Shown piece by piece: positions 42,905 through 54,276 of a stretch of 64,000 nucleotides of DNA. The notes under the pieces are model-generated. The model had not been told where the DNA came from. It saw only the letters and a list, made by a program, of their open reading frames with translations, and did not search any database. The position numbers and the translations under genes were made by a program. Each line of letters starts with the position of its first letter. The first letter of the stretch is position 1. The DNA is from Curvularia sp. ZM96 (Eukaryota; Ascomycota; Dothideomycetes; Pleosporales; Pleosporaceae), in NCBI GenBank assembly GCA_022457065.1, contig JAJGBQ010000003.1:992001-1056000 (forward strand), written 5' to 3'.

Positions 42905-44956
42905 GCTCTGTTCTTGAACTTCTACTCTTTTTTTTGACTGGGAGATCTTCTGTTGATGTCCGGATAAAGGAACCCTACCTCGGTGGCTGTTGAAAGGGTA
43001 ACTTTTTGTCGCGGGGAAAATTCACTTAAAGGAAGGGTTAAAATCACATAAACTATCATGAGCTACCTCTACTCTTTTTGTATTGCGGGGGTACTTTTGC
43101 GGATGGTGGATGATTACGAAATTGTTGACGCCCTCGTAGCGCATATGGACCGGATACACGATACTATCTCATCCACACGAAAGCTTGCAGTAATATATTT
43201 CCAATACTTCTTACATGTCACCAGTGCTTTGGACCAGGGGTGCCCATCAACTCCCATATTAATTTCTATTCACTCAATGATGCTCTAACACTAGCCATCA
43301 TCGTGCTCTGCTAGCGCTAACCAAATCATATTCGCATGTAGTGGTGGGTTTGTTAAGTATTCGAGAACACAGGGATCGCTTTCATATTCTTGTAGCTAAT
43401 CCCTGACTAACTTGGCGTCAGATCACATACGATTAAACTTTACGGTATGCCAAGTCTCTTGACAGGATTAGTGTGAAACTTTCTCATCATGCGTGGCTGT
43501 GCTATGCTGGGCACTCTTCTCCTTTTAATAGGGCTTACTCTTAGTCGTCACTAGATACATAAGTGGTATACAAATTGCTCGAAAGGCCAATTAACGGTTT
43601 ATCTTGTCAACAGCATTGCGCATACCATGTCTTTCTCATTCTATTAGTCTCGTGCCTCGCCTCTTACTTACCTGGGTACATCGATCATCAGAACAAAAAT
43701 GCAAATCAGCATCGCTGCCACAATCTCCCACTATCGTCTTTGACAGTGGCATCCAATGACGGAAATTGAGTACATGATACCAGTCCGGGTTTGAGAATGC
43801 AATCAGAAAATACTGAAAGCTGTAGAACTGTACTTCCGGCAGCTGCGCTTGCTTCGCATGCTGCTGTAACGATGCTAGACAGTCACCGCGGTTTTACACT
43901 CATGTAAGATGAAGAGAAGACATGACTCCAGGTATACATTGAACAAATGCTAAAAATGCGTGTCTAGAATCACCCTTGCCGTGCTCGCAACGCTGGTATA
44001 GTCAAGGCACTTCATCTCAAGCACTGTAATCTAATAATATTAAAGGCTGTATTCCGATGGATGCCTGCTCGACACGCCGTTCCTAATCAAAATCAAGATC
44101 TTGTTTAAGCGAGGCCTCATGTTCGTCCTTTTTCATTATAGAACAGACCTAGCTCACAGGAAGAACATTGAAAATGACATGTTAAAGCTCTCTGGCTAAG
44201 ACCAGTACAATCACCTGTCCCAGTGTCTCGTCTCAAGCCTTGATACTCCTCCAGTATCTATGAATAAAACTTGCTATTCTAATTGTACCAAGGGCTAGAA
44301 GGTCCTCGGAAATCTTTCTTCCAAACATGGATCTTGTAGAGAGTCAAAATCGACACGATAGAAAAATAGTCGTTAGTAGTTCTGATAGCATCGAAACAGC
44401 CTATTGGCCCAGCCTGGTGACCTAGCCAGCCAGCCAGTTTGGACCCACCTCGGCATCCAAGTAGCCCCTCAATCTCACAGATGGTATTGTTGCCACTTAC
44501 AGATTTCACGGCCACCATTCGTTCGGCACGACAAAAATGGAATCCGCTTACTCATCGCAATGATAGTGGGGAAATCTCCAGTTACCTATCCGGTACTTTG
44601 GAGAATACGGAAATAGTTCTCAGGCCCCACCAAGCTCAGCGCCACCAACCCCACCAATACATCGTGGCCACCTGAATGCCGAATGATCTGTGTACGCTTG
44701 CGTTTGCCTAATCCTTTTTATCAACATCTCATGCCACTTTGGGCTTCCTAAAAGCTTGTAAAAACAGATGTGGCTTACGCTCCAGTAATACCTGTTATTG
44801 AGGCCTGCATAGACACGGTAGCCCACCGTACGGCTGATAACTTAACCAAAGACACAGCCTATCACTGCATAGGAAACACGCCCCTGTTTCTCATAATCGC
44901 AGTATAAATGTGTAGCAAGGGAATGAATCGCCCGATTCTAAAGTCACTCAGCCGCC
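42905..44956. other. Intergenic, no supported gene
   Basis: About 2 kb, AT-rich in places (43050-44300), with only short unrelated frames. The final 150 bp are the presumed O-methyltransferase promoter. Confidence 0.4.
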
Positions 44957-46359
44957 ATGTCTTCGCAATCAAGTCGTATAGCCGAACTGGCAGCTGCCAT
45001 CGCACATCACACCGCCCGAGTTGATAAGTTTCTTGCCGAGAACAACCTACCCCAACCATCTTTTGATGCGGATGGTCCTGTCGAGCTGGGGTTGCCTTCC
45101 GACGTAGAAGAATCGCGTGTTGCCGTTCTTCGGGCAAATCAGGAGCTGAACGACCTTCTCAAAGGCCCAAGAGACCTGCTCTTCGACCACCAGGTTTGCG
45201 GCTTGAGCATAGACTTGGAGAATTCCCTTGCTGACCAGTGTGTAGCACAACATTTTGGTGCACCTCAAATTAATCTCTCGATATGACATTGCTCACAAGG
45301 TACCAGTCGGTGGTGAGATGACATTTAAAGATCTCGCGGCAAGCATTGGTGTAGATGAAGGAGCTGTTACACGCATCCTTCGCATGGGCATCGCATATCG
45401 CATATTCCGGGAGCCCCGCCCTGGCGTTATAGCCCACTCCGCAGCCTCGAGACAGCTTGCAGAAGATAAACGCGCAGCAGGCTGGGCTGCAGCCAACGTT
45501 GACGAGATGTGGCCAGCAGCTGAAAAGCTAGTAGAGGCTTTGGAAAAGTGGCCTGAAGCTTCTGAGCCAAACCAGACCGTATGTGCCGCAATAAGCCACG
45601 GAGGTATAAGACTAAGACAGTGCTAGGGATTTTCGCTAAGCCACGGAACCGATTTGTCCTTTTACGCAGCCTTGACCAGCGATCCGGAGCGAGCTCGTCG
45701 TTTTGGTGAAGGAATGAGCTTCTTTACCACTGGTGAAGGATTTTCGCTACGTCACCTGACGGATGGGTATCCATGGGAGTCAGTAGCACCAGGTACTGTC
45801 GTTGACATGGGCGGCTCCCATGGTGCTGCAGCTTTTGCTCTGGCTCGCAAATTCCCTAGCCTTCATCTGATAGTGCAGGACTTGCCAGAAGTCGTTGCAA
45901 ACTCTAAAGAAGAAGAAGGACTGGACGTGAAGTTTTCTTCGCACAACTTCTTTGAGGAGCAGCCTGTCCAAGGCGCAGATGTTTACTACTGGCGCTGGAC
46001 TTTGCATAATTGGAGCGACCGGTATGTTCACAAGGCGCTTAGGGCGTTGATACCGGCTTTAAAAAAGGGCGCGCGGGTGTTGATTGTGGACACGGTCATG
46101 CCTCCTCCTGGCACGCTTCCCAATGATCTCGAGCGGAAAATCAGGTATACTCAGCTTATCCATTCATTAGCAGCTGTGGTGCTAATAAATGTATAGGGGC
46201 GTTGATCTGACCATGTTGGAAATCGGCAATGCCAAAGAACGCAGTCTGGACGAGTGGAAGGCACTACTCGAAGAAGCAGACGTGAGGTTCAAGTACCGTG
46301 ATATGTATCAACCTTCAGGCTCAAATTTGGGAATTGTCGAAGCTGTGTGGGAGGGATAG
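44957..46359 (+). CDS. Class II O-methyltransferase (SAM-dependent, COMT-like)
   Basis: Four exons (44957-45193, 45246-45578, 45627-46144, 46197-46359) give 416 residues. The N-terminal helical dimerisation/winged-helix region spans about 1-180. The SAM-binding glycine motif (VVDMGGSHG) is at 248-256, with an acidic residue following the next strand (IVQDLPEVV). The catalytic His is H317 in TLHNWSD, and the KKGARVLIVDTVMP strand follows. Such enzymes methylate phenolic hydroxyls, often of polyketides or other secondary metabolites. No polyketide synthase or other biosynthetic gene adjoins it, so its substrate is unknown. The C-terminus is the usual LEIGNAKERSLDEWKALLEEA segment. Confidence 0.92.
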
Positions 46360-46751
46360 GTTTCAATCCCAGGGGACACGGCCGGAGATAAATGGGTAAA
46401 AGACCGTCGAGCTTACTAGTTCTTCAGCAATGGTTGTATTGCACCATAGCAGAATCATTCCTAAGTCCACCGATCTAAGGATGTAATTCACTGGCTTCAG
46501 GGGCGTACAAGATATTGAAATATGGTCGAAGGAGATTTGGGTGGCGAACAAGAAAGACGGCTCTGCCCTAGTGGCAGCCAACAGTTTTCCTCCGCTTCTC
46601 AAGTGCATCTCTTCATATGTTCATAAGTTCAAGAAACAAAAGAAGAAAATAAATCCGGAAGACACGTTCTATCTAGATCCAATTGAGCGGAGCAAAAGCC
46701 GTAGGTACTCGGAGCAACATGCCATGCTTATCGATAAGGCTAGCGTGAGAC

Positions 46752-46767
46752 GACGCGTCGACGCGTC
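46752..46767. promoter_or_regulatory. Paired MluI cell-cycle boxes upstream of MSH2
   Basis: The perfect 16-bp palindrome GACGCGTCGACGCGTC holds two ACGCGT sites (46753-46758 and 46761-46766), about 110 bp before the MSH2 start codon. ACGCGT is the site of MBF (Mbp1/Swi6), which drives G1/S expression of replication and repair genes in yeasts. That it regulates MSH2 here is inferred from position. Confidence 0.65.
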
Positions 46768-46874
46768 TCAATCAATTAACGGAGAGCGTGTCCAATCATC
46801 AACAACTCCACTCTTGCTAACGCCTGGTCTCTTCGCATCTGACGCTGTCGTTGTCTTTCATTGCATAGTTCAAA

Positions 46875-49721
46875 ATGGCGTCTCGACCGGAGATCAAAGA
46901 GGAGGATGAGTCGGGTTTCTGTAAGTTCTTCCGCAACCTGGATCAGAAGGACAATGAGACTGTGCGCATATTCGACCGGGGCGACTACTACAGCGCTCAC
47001 GGCGAGGATGCAAAGTTCATTGCGAATACTGTAAGTGCACATGTGGCGTACGGTACAATGTTTAACAAACTGACACTGCGTTAGGTGTACAAAACCACAG
47101 CTGTGATTCGCAAGCTGGGACGAGAACCAGGGCTCGAATCTGTCACAATGACCATCACCGTCTTCCGTAACTTCCTCCGCGACGCTCTATTTCGACTCAG
47201 TAAACGCATTGAGATCTGGCAGTCAACAGGCAAGCGCATGGACTGGAAGGTGGTCAAGCAGGCCTCACCCGGCAACCTGCAAGACCTTGAGGAGGACCTG
47301 GGTGGGCATATCGAGAACGCCCCGATAATATTGGCGGTCAAGGTATCGGCCAAGGCATCCGAAGCACGGAATGTGGGCGTCTGCTTTGCCGATGCAAGCG
47401 TACGGGAGCTGGGCGTTACAGAGTTCCTGGACAACGACCTCTATTCCAATTTCGAGTCATTACTCATTCAGCTGGGCGTGAAGGAATGCCTGATACAAGT
47501 CGATTCATCAAAAAAGGATGTAGAGCTAAGCAAGCTCCGGACCATCGCGGACAACTGTGGATGCGCAGTCGCAGAGCGAGCACCAGCCGACTTTGGCACA
47601 AAAGATATCGAGCAGGACTTGCCCCGGTTGCTCAAGGATGACCGCGCTGCTGGCTCACTGCCGTTGACCGACTTGAAGCTGGCTATGGGCTCAGCTGCTT
47701 GTCTGATTCGGTATCTGGGCGTCATGTCTGACCCGTCAAACTTTGGACAATATCAGCTCTACCAACATGACCTATCACAGTACATGAAGCTCGATGCGGC
47801 GGCACTCAAGGCATTGAATCTTATGCCTGGACCACGAGACGGAGCCAAGAACATGAGTTTGTATGGTTTGCTCAATCACTGCAAGACACCAACAGGCAGT
47901 CGGTTACTAGCGCAGTGGCTCAAGCAACCGTTGATGAACATCAGCGAGATTGAGCGACGGCAGCAGCTGGTTGAAGCCTTTGTCAACGACACCGAACTGA
48001 GGCAAACAATGCAAGAAGAGCACCTCCGCTCAATACCTGATCTATATCGCCTGGCAAAGAAGTTTCAACGCAAGGCAGCCAACCTGGAAGACGTGGTGCG
48101 GGCATATCAAGTCATCATCAGATTGCCAGGCTTCCTCAGCTCTCTTGAGGCCGTTATTGACGAGCAATACAAGGAGCCACTTGATGCAGAGTATACGAGT
48201 AAGATTCGTGAATACACTGCAGCATTTGCAGGCCTACAAGACATGGTAGAGACGACCGTTGATCTGGATGCTCTCGACAACCACGAGTTCATCATCAAGC
48301 CCGAGTTTGACGAGTCGCTAAGGACTATCCGCAAGCGCCTTGATAAGCTCAAGCGTGATATGGAGTCTGAGCACATGCGCGTGGGTGACGACCTCAATCA
48401 AGATACGGAGAAAAAGCTCTTCCTTGAAAACCACAAAGTCAGCGGTTGGTGCTTCCGTCTAACCCGCAACGAAGCAAGTTGTATTCGAGGGAAGAAGCAG
48501 TACCAGGAAATATCGACGCAGAAGAATGGCGTCTACTTCACTACCAATACCCTTTCGGAAAAGCGCCGGGAGTTTGACCAGTTGTCAGAAAACTACAATC
48601 GCACACAAGCGGGACTAGTTAACGAGGTCGTCTCCGTGGCTTCGTCGTACGTACCTGTCATCGAGAAGCTTGCCGCTGTCCTCGCACACCTCGATGTCAT
48701 TGTCGCTTTTGCACATGTCTCTGTTCACGCACCAAGCGCATACACGCGGCCAACTATGCACCCGCGAGGCACCGGCAATACCGTCCTCAAAGAAGCGCGC
48801 CATCCGTGCATGGAAATGCAAGATGATATATCCTTCATCACAAACGATGTCTCCCTGGTTCGTGACAAGAGCGAATTCCTCATCATCACCGGACCCAATA
48901 TGGGCGGCAAATCTACCTACATCCGCCAGATCGGCGTGATCGCTCTTATGGCGCAGATTGGCTGCTTTGTCCCTTGTTCAGAAGCCGAGCTTACAATCTT
49001 CGACTGCATACTTGCGCGTGTCGGCGCCAGCGACAGCCAAATCAAAGGCGTGTCTACCTTCATGGCTGAGATGTTGGAGACAGCGAATATCTTGAAATCG
49101 GCTACCAAGGAATCTCTGATCATCATCGACGAGCTAGGCCGTGGAACAAGTACGTACGACGGGTTTGGACTGGCGTGGGCAATTTCCGAGTACATCATCA
49201 AGGAGATTGGCGCGTTTGCTTTGTTTGCAACGCATTTCCATGAACTGACTGCGCTCGTGGACACATATCCTCAGGTGCAGAATCTCCACGTCGTAGCCCA
49301 CATTTCTGAAGGCAGCAATGCCGATGAGGATGGAGATGTAAACATGGATAACGCAGCTGTCCAGAAGAAACGTGAAGTCACGCTTCTCTACAAGGTCGAG
49401 CCAGGCTTTTCAGACCAGTCCTTTGGTATCCACGTCGCTGAGCTGGTTCGCTTCCCGCAAAAGGTTATCAACATGGCGAAGCGCAAAGCAGACGAGTTGG
49501 AGGACTTCTCTGGCAAGCATGAAGAGGGATTTGTGCAGGCAAGCAAAGAGGAAGTCGAGGATGGGAGCCGCTTGCTCAAAGAGGTGCTGGTAGAGTGGAA
49601 AAAGGAGGTGGAGAGCAAGGGATTGACCAAGAAACAGCAGGTGGAGAGAATGAGGGAGTTGGTCAAGGGTAACGAGAAGTTGATGGCGAATGGCTTCTTC
49701 AAAAGCATTCAAGCCTTGTGA
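46875..49721 (+). CDS. MSH2: DNA mismatch repair protein Msh2
   Basis: Exons 46875-47030 (52 codons) and 47085-49721 are joined by a 54-nt intron and give 930 residues, the normal Msh2 length. All MutS domains are visible: mismatch-recognition domain I, connector, lever/clamp (about 290-620), and the ATPase domain with Walker A TGPNMGGKST at 654-663, the STFMAEM signature, Walker B IIIDE at 731-735 followed by LGRGTST, and the FATHFHEL histidine switch. As expected for Msh2, the Phe-X-Glu of MutS/Msh6 is absent near the N-terminus. Msh2 pairs with Msh6 or Msh3 in the nucleus to recognise mismatches and small loops. Two MCB sites lie just upstream. The gene is convergent with IST1, 256 bp away. 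Confidence 0.97.
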
Positions 49722-49977
49722 GTGGAATCTATGATAGAATGAGCGTTTAGCGATTAGCAAAGTGAGCAAGCAAGATACCAATTAATGCATGGATACAAGG
49801 AATAGTTTCTTTTCACCGACTTTGGCGCATTATGCTCGTGCTTTCTTCATTAGATACCTCTTCTGGAATGACATGATTTTCAAGAGATTCAGGACACGTT
49901 ACCAAGGGTATCCCATTCATACTATGTCACGAAATGCGAGATCCTCAACATAACACCTATTTGCATTACTGCACGTC

Positions 49978-51069
49978 TCACCTCTTGAGCTCAGCGAATC
50001 GTCTCGAGAGCTCATCAACGTCTGGTATCTTTCCTAGCCCATCCTCCTTTTTAGCCGGCTTCTTCGCCGTCGCCTCGCTCTTGGCTGTCTTAGCCGCTGC
50101 CGCGCCCGATAGCTTTAACCTTGGTGCCACGTTGTCTGTACTAGGGCTCGGAGGCACAACTCGAAGCGGACTCTGCGGGCCGAGTTTCTTAGGCGTTGTA
50201 GCTTTGGCCAGGGCCTCCACCTCTTCTGCCTTCTTGGTTTTGCTGGGATCAGCGTCGTCGGCTAGCAAGGGATCCTCGAGCTCGCCGTCGGCCTTTTCTG
50301 TTACACCGCCGGAGGGCTCGTCGTCATCGTCGTCAGCCTCATCTTCGCTCTTGGATGTGCCGTAGGGTACACCGTAGAACCTGGCAATCTCTGTCATATA
50401 GGCCTCGACCAGCTCCTCTTTGGGTGTCTCGACCCTCAGCTTCTTAATTACTCTCTCTGCGACTCCTTCCCCTTCCATGCTGGCTATGGCGACATCCTTG
50501 CCAAATTTGTCTACCAGCAGCGCTCGCACAGTCTGCAATTCCTTTATCTCGGTCCGTGGTGCGGCATATATTATGCTGCGGACGGCTTCCTCTAGTGCAG
50601 GGTCAAGTAGCGTTGACGAGGACGCGGAGGTTGTAGTGTTGGAAGAGGAGACTTGGGATTCGAGAAGTTGGGAGCGCGCAAGTAGCAGTTCGCAATAGAG
50701 TTCGAGAATCTCATGCAGTTCGGTAGTGATGTCGGTGCGAATGATGTTTTCTACACGTATTCTCGCAGATTGGATCTTGCCGGCCTGTCAAGGAGCCCTT
50801 GTCAGCGGGTGTTGGTGGTGTTGCGCGCTGTTGCCTTGGGCGGCGATTTGTCCCTAAAGCACAGCGCGTAGGCAAAGTCCCATACCTCGATGAGTTGTGC
50901 CATCTCTCTCCTCTGTTGTTTGACCTTTGCGCTATCCTTTTGCTGCACCATGCGCAGTCGCGATATCGACAGCTTGAGCTGTATCTTCAGCTTGGCCTGC
51001 CCCGCATTAGCCTTCTGGTGCTTCACGGGTGCTGTGAGACCATACAACTAATGAAACCGAAGGCGCCAT
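49978..51069 (-). CDS. IST1: IST1-like ESCRT-III-associated protein
   Basis: Three exons (51069-51046, 50996-50886, 50784-49978) give 313 residues. The first exon is only eight codons (MAPSVSLV); the start is inferred because the downstream frame has no suitable ATG and the donor GTATGG, branch GGCTAAT and GCAG acceptor are good. Residues about 9-190 form the IST1 helical fold (LKLSISRLRMVQQKD, ARIRVENIIRTD, LHEILELYCELLLAR). The middle is acidic and disordered. The last 16 residues (DVDELSRRFAELKR) are a canonical MIM1 motif that binds the MIT domain of Vps4. Ist1 modulates Vps4 in endosomal sorting and abscission. Confidence 0.9.
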
Positions 51070-52406
51070 ATTCTGTTATTCGGATGCAGTTCAGTGATAC
51101 CGTTTTCTTGGTGGAGTGGCTTGCGTGGGGCGTAGTGGTTGCTCTTGGTGGAGGTTGGACGTAGCTCTACGGGCTGGAAGCGGAAAGCGGGACGCGGCCA
51201 GGGACGTCTTGGTGGGGTTGGCGTGTGGCTTGCGCTAACGCTGCACGTCAACCCATCCAGCAGCGACTGCCGGGGAGCTTATCCAGGGTGCAGAGCTGAT
51301 TTTGCTAACACAAAACGCGTCCTTCCGTAGGATCAGGATTGCCGGCATAAAGCTCGGAGGTTAAAGGGACTGCACTATTCCGACTATGGGACATCCCAGA
51401 AATCCAGATCCACCAGTTTTGATCGCCGTTTTGCGACGCCGTTTTGCGACGTGCAGCTGTTACCGAGCCGGCCGGGCGATTTCAGTATTGGAACCGCTAC
51501 AGATCTCTCTTGCACTCTCGAACTCCTTAGAAAGCAATTCTTTCAATTGCTTATACTTGGATGGTTTTGTGCAGCGAACATTGGGTTGCTCTGATGTTCG
51601 AGTGAAAAGTCATCCAGAGTGCTAAACGCTGTGCCTCCTCCCTGCATACCTAGTGCGATTTGGCTTAGGAAAGAGTAACGGGATACGCGCAACAATACGG
51701 GTATCACCGAGTGACTAGTCTGATTTTGGGAGGTAACGCGCTTGAGTCCTATCTGTTCCTCCAGAAAAAGCGGTAAACAGTCCCTGACCGATGTCTTCAC
51801 CTGCTCAGTAATCCGCTCCATGACCAAGTATTTCTACAAATCAATGTAAATGCTAACAAAGTCAGCGTTGCTGGACTTTGCTATGTGTAGCTCTGAGCAG
51901 CTGCTCACTACAGATGCCATTATGGCATAACCCTGTGTGCTTATTGCGCTACCCAGGAGGGGCTAATTAGTTACTGGGTTAGAGAAAGATATGGGGCAAA
52001 ACGGGTGTTTAGTGTTCCAGGGTCTGTGCCCAAAGCGTTGGGATCCTACAGAACGGTCTTTTACTCCGAGGAAGTACATCGAAAATAAAGTTCAAAGTTG
52101 AGTATCTTCACAACGGAAAACAGTATAATTTTGCGGTAAACTCGCAAAACTAGATCGCGACAGCAGTGCTCAATCAGTGTTATGATGTATAGCCAATTTT
52201 GGTATACAAAGATCACTAATAGCGCCTTCGCTACGTCCTTCGAGGACCCCCTGTAACCTCCGTCTTGTGTAAAAGCCCGAAGGGAAATCAGCACCGCAAC
52301 CGCTGAATCATGAGCAGTCCAAACACGTGGTCATCAATGGTAAGCGTATCTCAAGAAACCTATTAAAATGGCTGTCCTCCTACGTGATGCAAGAAACTGT
52401 TTTCCA
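51070..52406. other. Intergenic, no supported gene
   Basis: Several short frames without motifs. This separates IST1 from the terpene cyclase gene. Confidence 0.4.
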
Positions 52407-52540
52407 AATCTTTCGTCTTCCTCATAACTTGCATATTTAGTGTCTGACTTCCTCCTATCCGTCGGGAAAGCAATCTTTCGTCTTCCCCATAACTTGCATA
52501 GTGTTTAACTTCCTGCTACCCGTTGGGAAAGCAATCTTTC
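52407..52540 (+). repeat. Imperfect tandem duplication just before terpene cyclase start
   Basis: Copy A (52407-52471, 65 bp) and copy B (52472-52532, 61 bp) share AATCTTTCGTCTTCC-CATAACTTGCATA and a CCGT(C/T)GGGAAAGC end. A third partial copy (AATCTTTC) follows at 52533. The array ends 7 bp before the ATG, so it forms the leader or core promoter of the cyclase gene. Confidence 0.85.
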
Positions 52541-52546
52541 AAAAAG

Positions 52547-54061
52547 ATGGAGATAAACACCAAGACCTTTCAGCAGCCACAACAGCGCACACTCATCCTC
52601 GATCTTGGCGATGTTTTATTCCATTATTCCACCTCCGAACTGCAAGCTTTATCACGCCAAGAGCTCCAAGCGGTCTTTCTTTCTAATAAATGGACCGAAT
52701 TAGACCGGGGCCATATTAGTGAAGACGATGCACTAGCACAAATAGGAAAGGATCTCTCCCTGGACCCAAACGCAATCAAGGAGGCGTTGTCACAATGCCG
52801 CAAGACGCTGCGCGTCGACCAGGACATCATTGACGAGCTTGTAAAGCTTAAGGAAGAGCATGGGAATCTCAAGGTTTACGCCATGAGCAACATCTCTAAA
52901 CATGATTTTGTCCACCTCAAAAGCATCTTGTCTGATTGGACTCTATTCGATGGCGAGTTCACGTCTTGCGAAGCAGGCATGGCCAAGCCCGAACTGAACT
53001 TCTACACGCATGTCCTCGAGAAGATTGGCGTAAGCAACCCATCATCCGTCATCTTCGTCGACGACAAAATCCTCAACGTCACTGCGGCACGCTCTCTTGG
53101 GATCCAGGGCATCATATTCAAATCGGCACCTGTTCTCCTACGACAGCTGCGAAATATCCTGCTCGACCCTGTGTCCCGTGGAAGGACGTACCTAGCCGCT
53201 AATGCCCGTAAACACATTTCGCAGATAGAAGGCGGTCCAGAGTTCTCCGACAGCTTCTCCCAGTTTCTCATCCACTACGAGCTTAAGGACCCTTCACTGC
53301 TCAACTTGTCTTCCCCTGGCGCCTCCGAGGCTCAGATCAAAGCTGATCTCCAACGAGCCACTGAGGTTGCCCAGACCTATAATTATTTCAACGGCACTCC
53401 AGTCGGTACCACAAAAACGCTGCCTGACGATCTTGACGACACAGCACTGGCTCTTCTCGCATTCTCGCCACCAGCCGCCTCCGCGAACGCAATCCTAGAT
53501 CGAATGGCTGCAGCCCGACACGACAAAGACAACCTCATAATGATCTACTTCTGCAAAGATAGACCGCGCGTATGTCCCTTTGTCATCGTCAACGTCCTCC
53601 GCGTCTTCTACCACTACGGTCGTGGTGCAGAACTCCAGGACGAACTCAACTATATCCGCAACATACTGCTCAACCGCGCCTACACCGATGGAACAGCCGT
53701 ATACAACTCAGCCGAACCCTTCCTCTACTTCATGTCGTGTCTCATCCATGCAAACCCAGATCGACCTGAGGTTCAATGCCTGCGGGAGCCTACGGTTGCC
53801 GCTCTGCGCGAGCGTGTCGGACGCCAGGACGATTCTTTCGCCGTCGCCGCACGTGTGCTATCATGTCAAAAGCTTGGTGTGTGGGCTCATCCAGATATCG
53901 AGCACCTCAAAGAGATGCAGGAGTGCGATGGCGGTTGGGAGATTGGATGGCTATGCCAATTCAATAGGAGTCATAAACGGATTGGGAATCGGGGTGTGCC
54001 TACGGCATGGGCTATCAAGGCGCTCGAACATGAGTACAACAGGGTTCAAGGCGAACCCTAG
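52547..54061 (+). CDS. HAD-like/class II terpene cyclase fusion (AstC, drimane-type)
   Basis: The single exon encodes 504 residues from the ATG at 52547. The N-terminal half (about 13-215) is a haloacid-dehalogenase fold: D19 (LILDLGDVL), S114 in motif II, K147 and D172/D173 in motifs III-IV. The C-terminal half is an alpha-barrel cyclase domain with DDLDDTA (294-300), the protonating DxDD-type motif of class II cyclases, and QECDGGW, a QW-like motif. This architecture matches AstC of Aspergillus oryzae (astellolide pathway), which converts farnesyl diphosphate to drimanyl diphosphate, and related drimane synthases. Motif I lacks the second Asp of DxD (Gly instead), so phosphatase activity is uncertain and a separate phosphatase may be needed. 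No P450 or other tailoring gene lies within the next 10 kb. The neighbour is a convergent sugar-type transporter. Confidence 0.88.
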   Translation: MEINTKTFQQPQQRTLILDLGDVLFHYSTSELQALSRQELQAVFLSNKWTELDRGHISEDDALAQIGKDLSLDPNAIKEALSQCRKTLRVDQDIIDELVKLKEEHGNLKVYAMSNISKHDFVHLKSILSDWTLFDGEFTSCEAGMAKPELNFYTHVLEKIGVSNPSSVIFVDDKILNVTAARSLGIQGIIFKSAPVLLRQLRNILLDPVSRGRTYLAANARKHISQIEGGPEFSDSFSQFLIHYELKDPSLLNLSSPGASEAQIKADLQRATEVAQTYNYFNGTPVGTTKTLPDDLDDTALALLAFSPPAASANAILDRMAAARHDKDNLIMIYFCKDRPRVCPFVIVNVLRVFYHYGRGAELQDELNYIRNILLNRAYTDGTAVYNSAEPFLYFMSCLIHANPDRPEVQCLREPTVAALRERVGRQDDSFAVAARVLSCQKLGVWAHPDIEHLKEMQECDGGWEIGWLCQFNRSHKRIGNRGVPTAWAIKALEHEYNRVQGEP

Positions 54062-54276
54062 TAAGCTGGGGTAATGTCTGAATGTGGTTTTTGTCTTTGA
54101 GTAAATGTAAGAGTGTGGGGGTTTTGGCAGGGATTGATTTGGAATGTGTCATACTCCGCAGATAATGAGGTTATGAATGCAATTTTCATCTATGTACGTT
54201 CGCACTAGTATAACTCCTGATCATCACGCCACTTTCTTATGCATATTGATTTTACATATGCACAACCACACCGCCC

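Noticed and set aside
45579..45626. Premature stop in the O-methyltransferase
   Set aside because: The stop lies in a 48-nt GT-AG intron; splicing restores the conserved frame.
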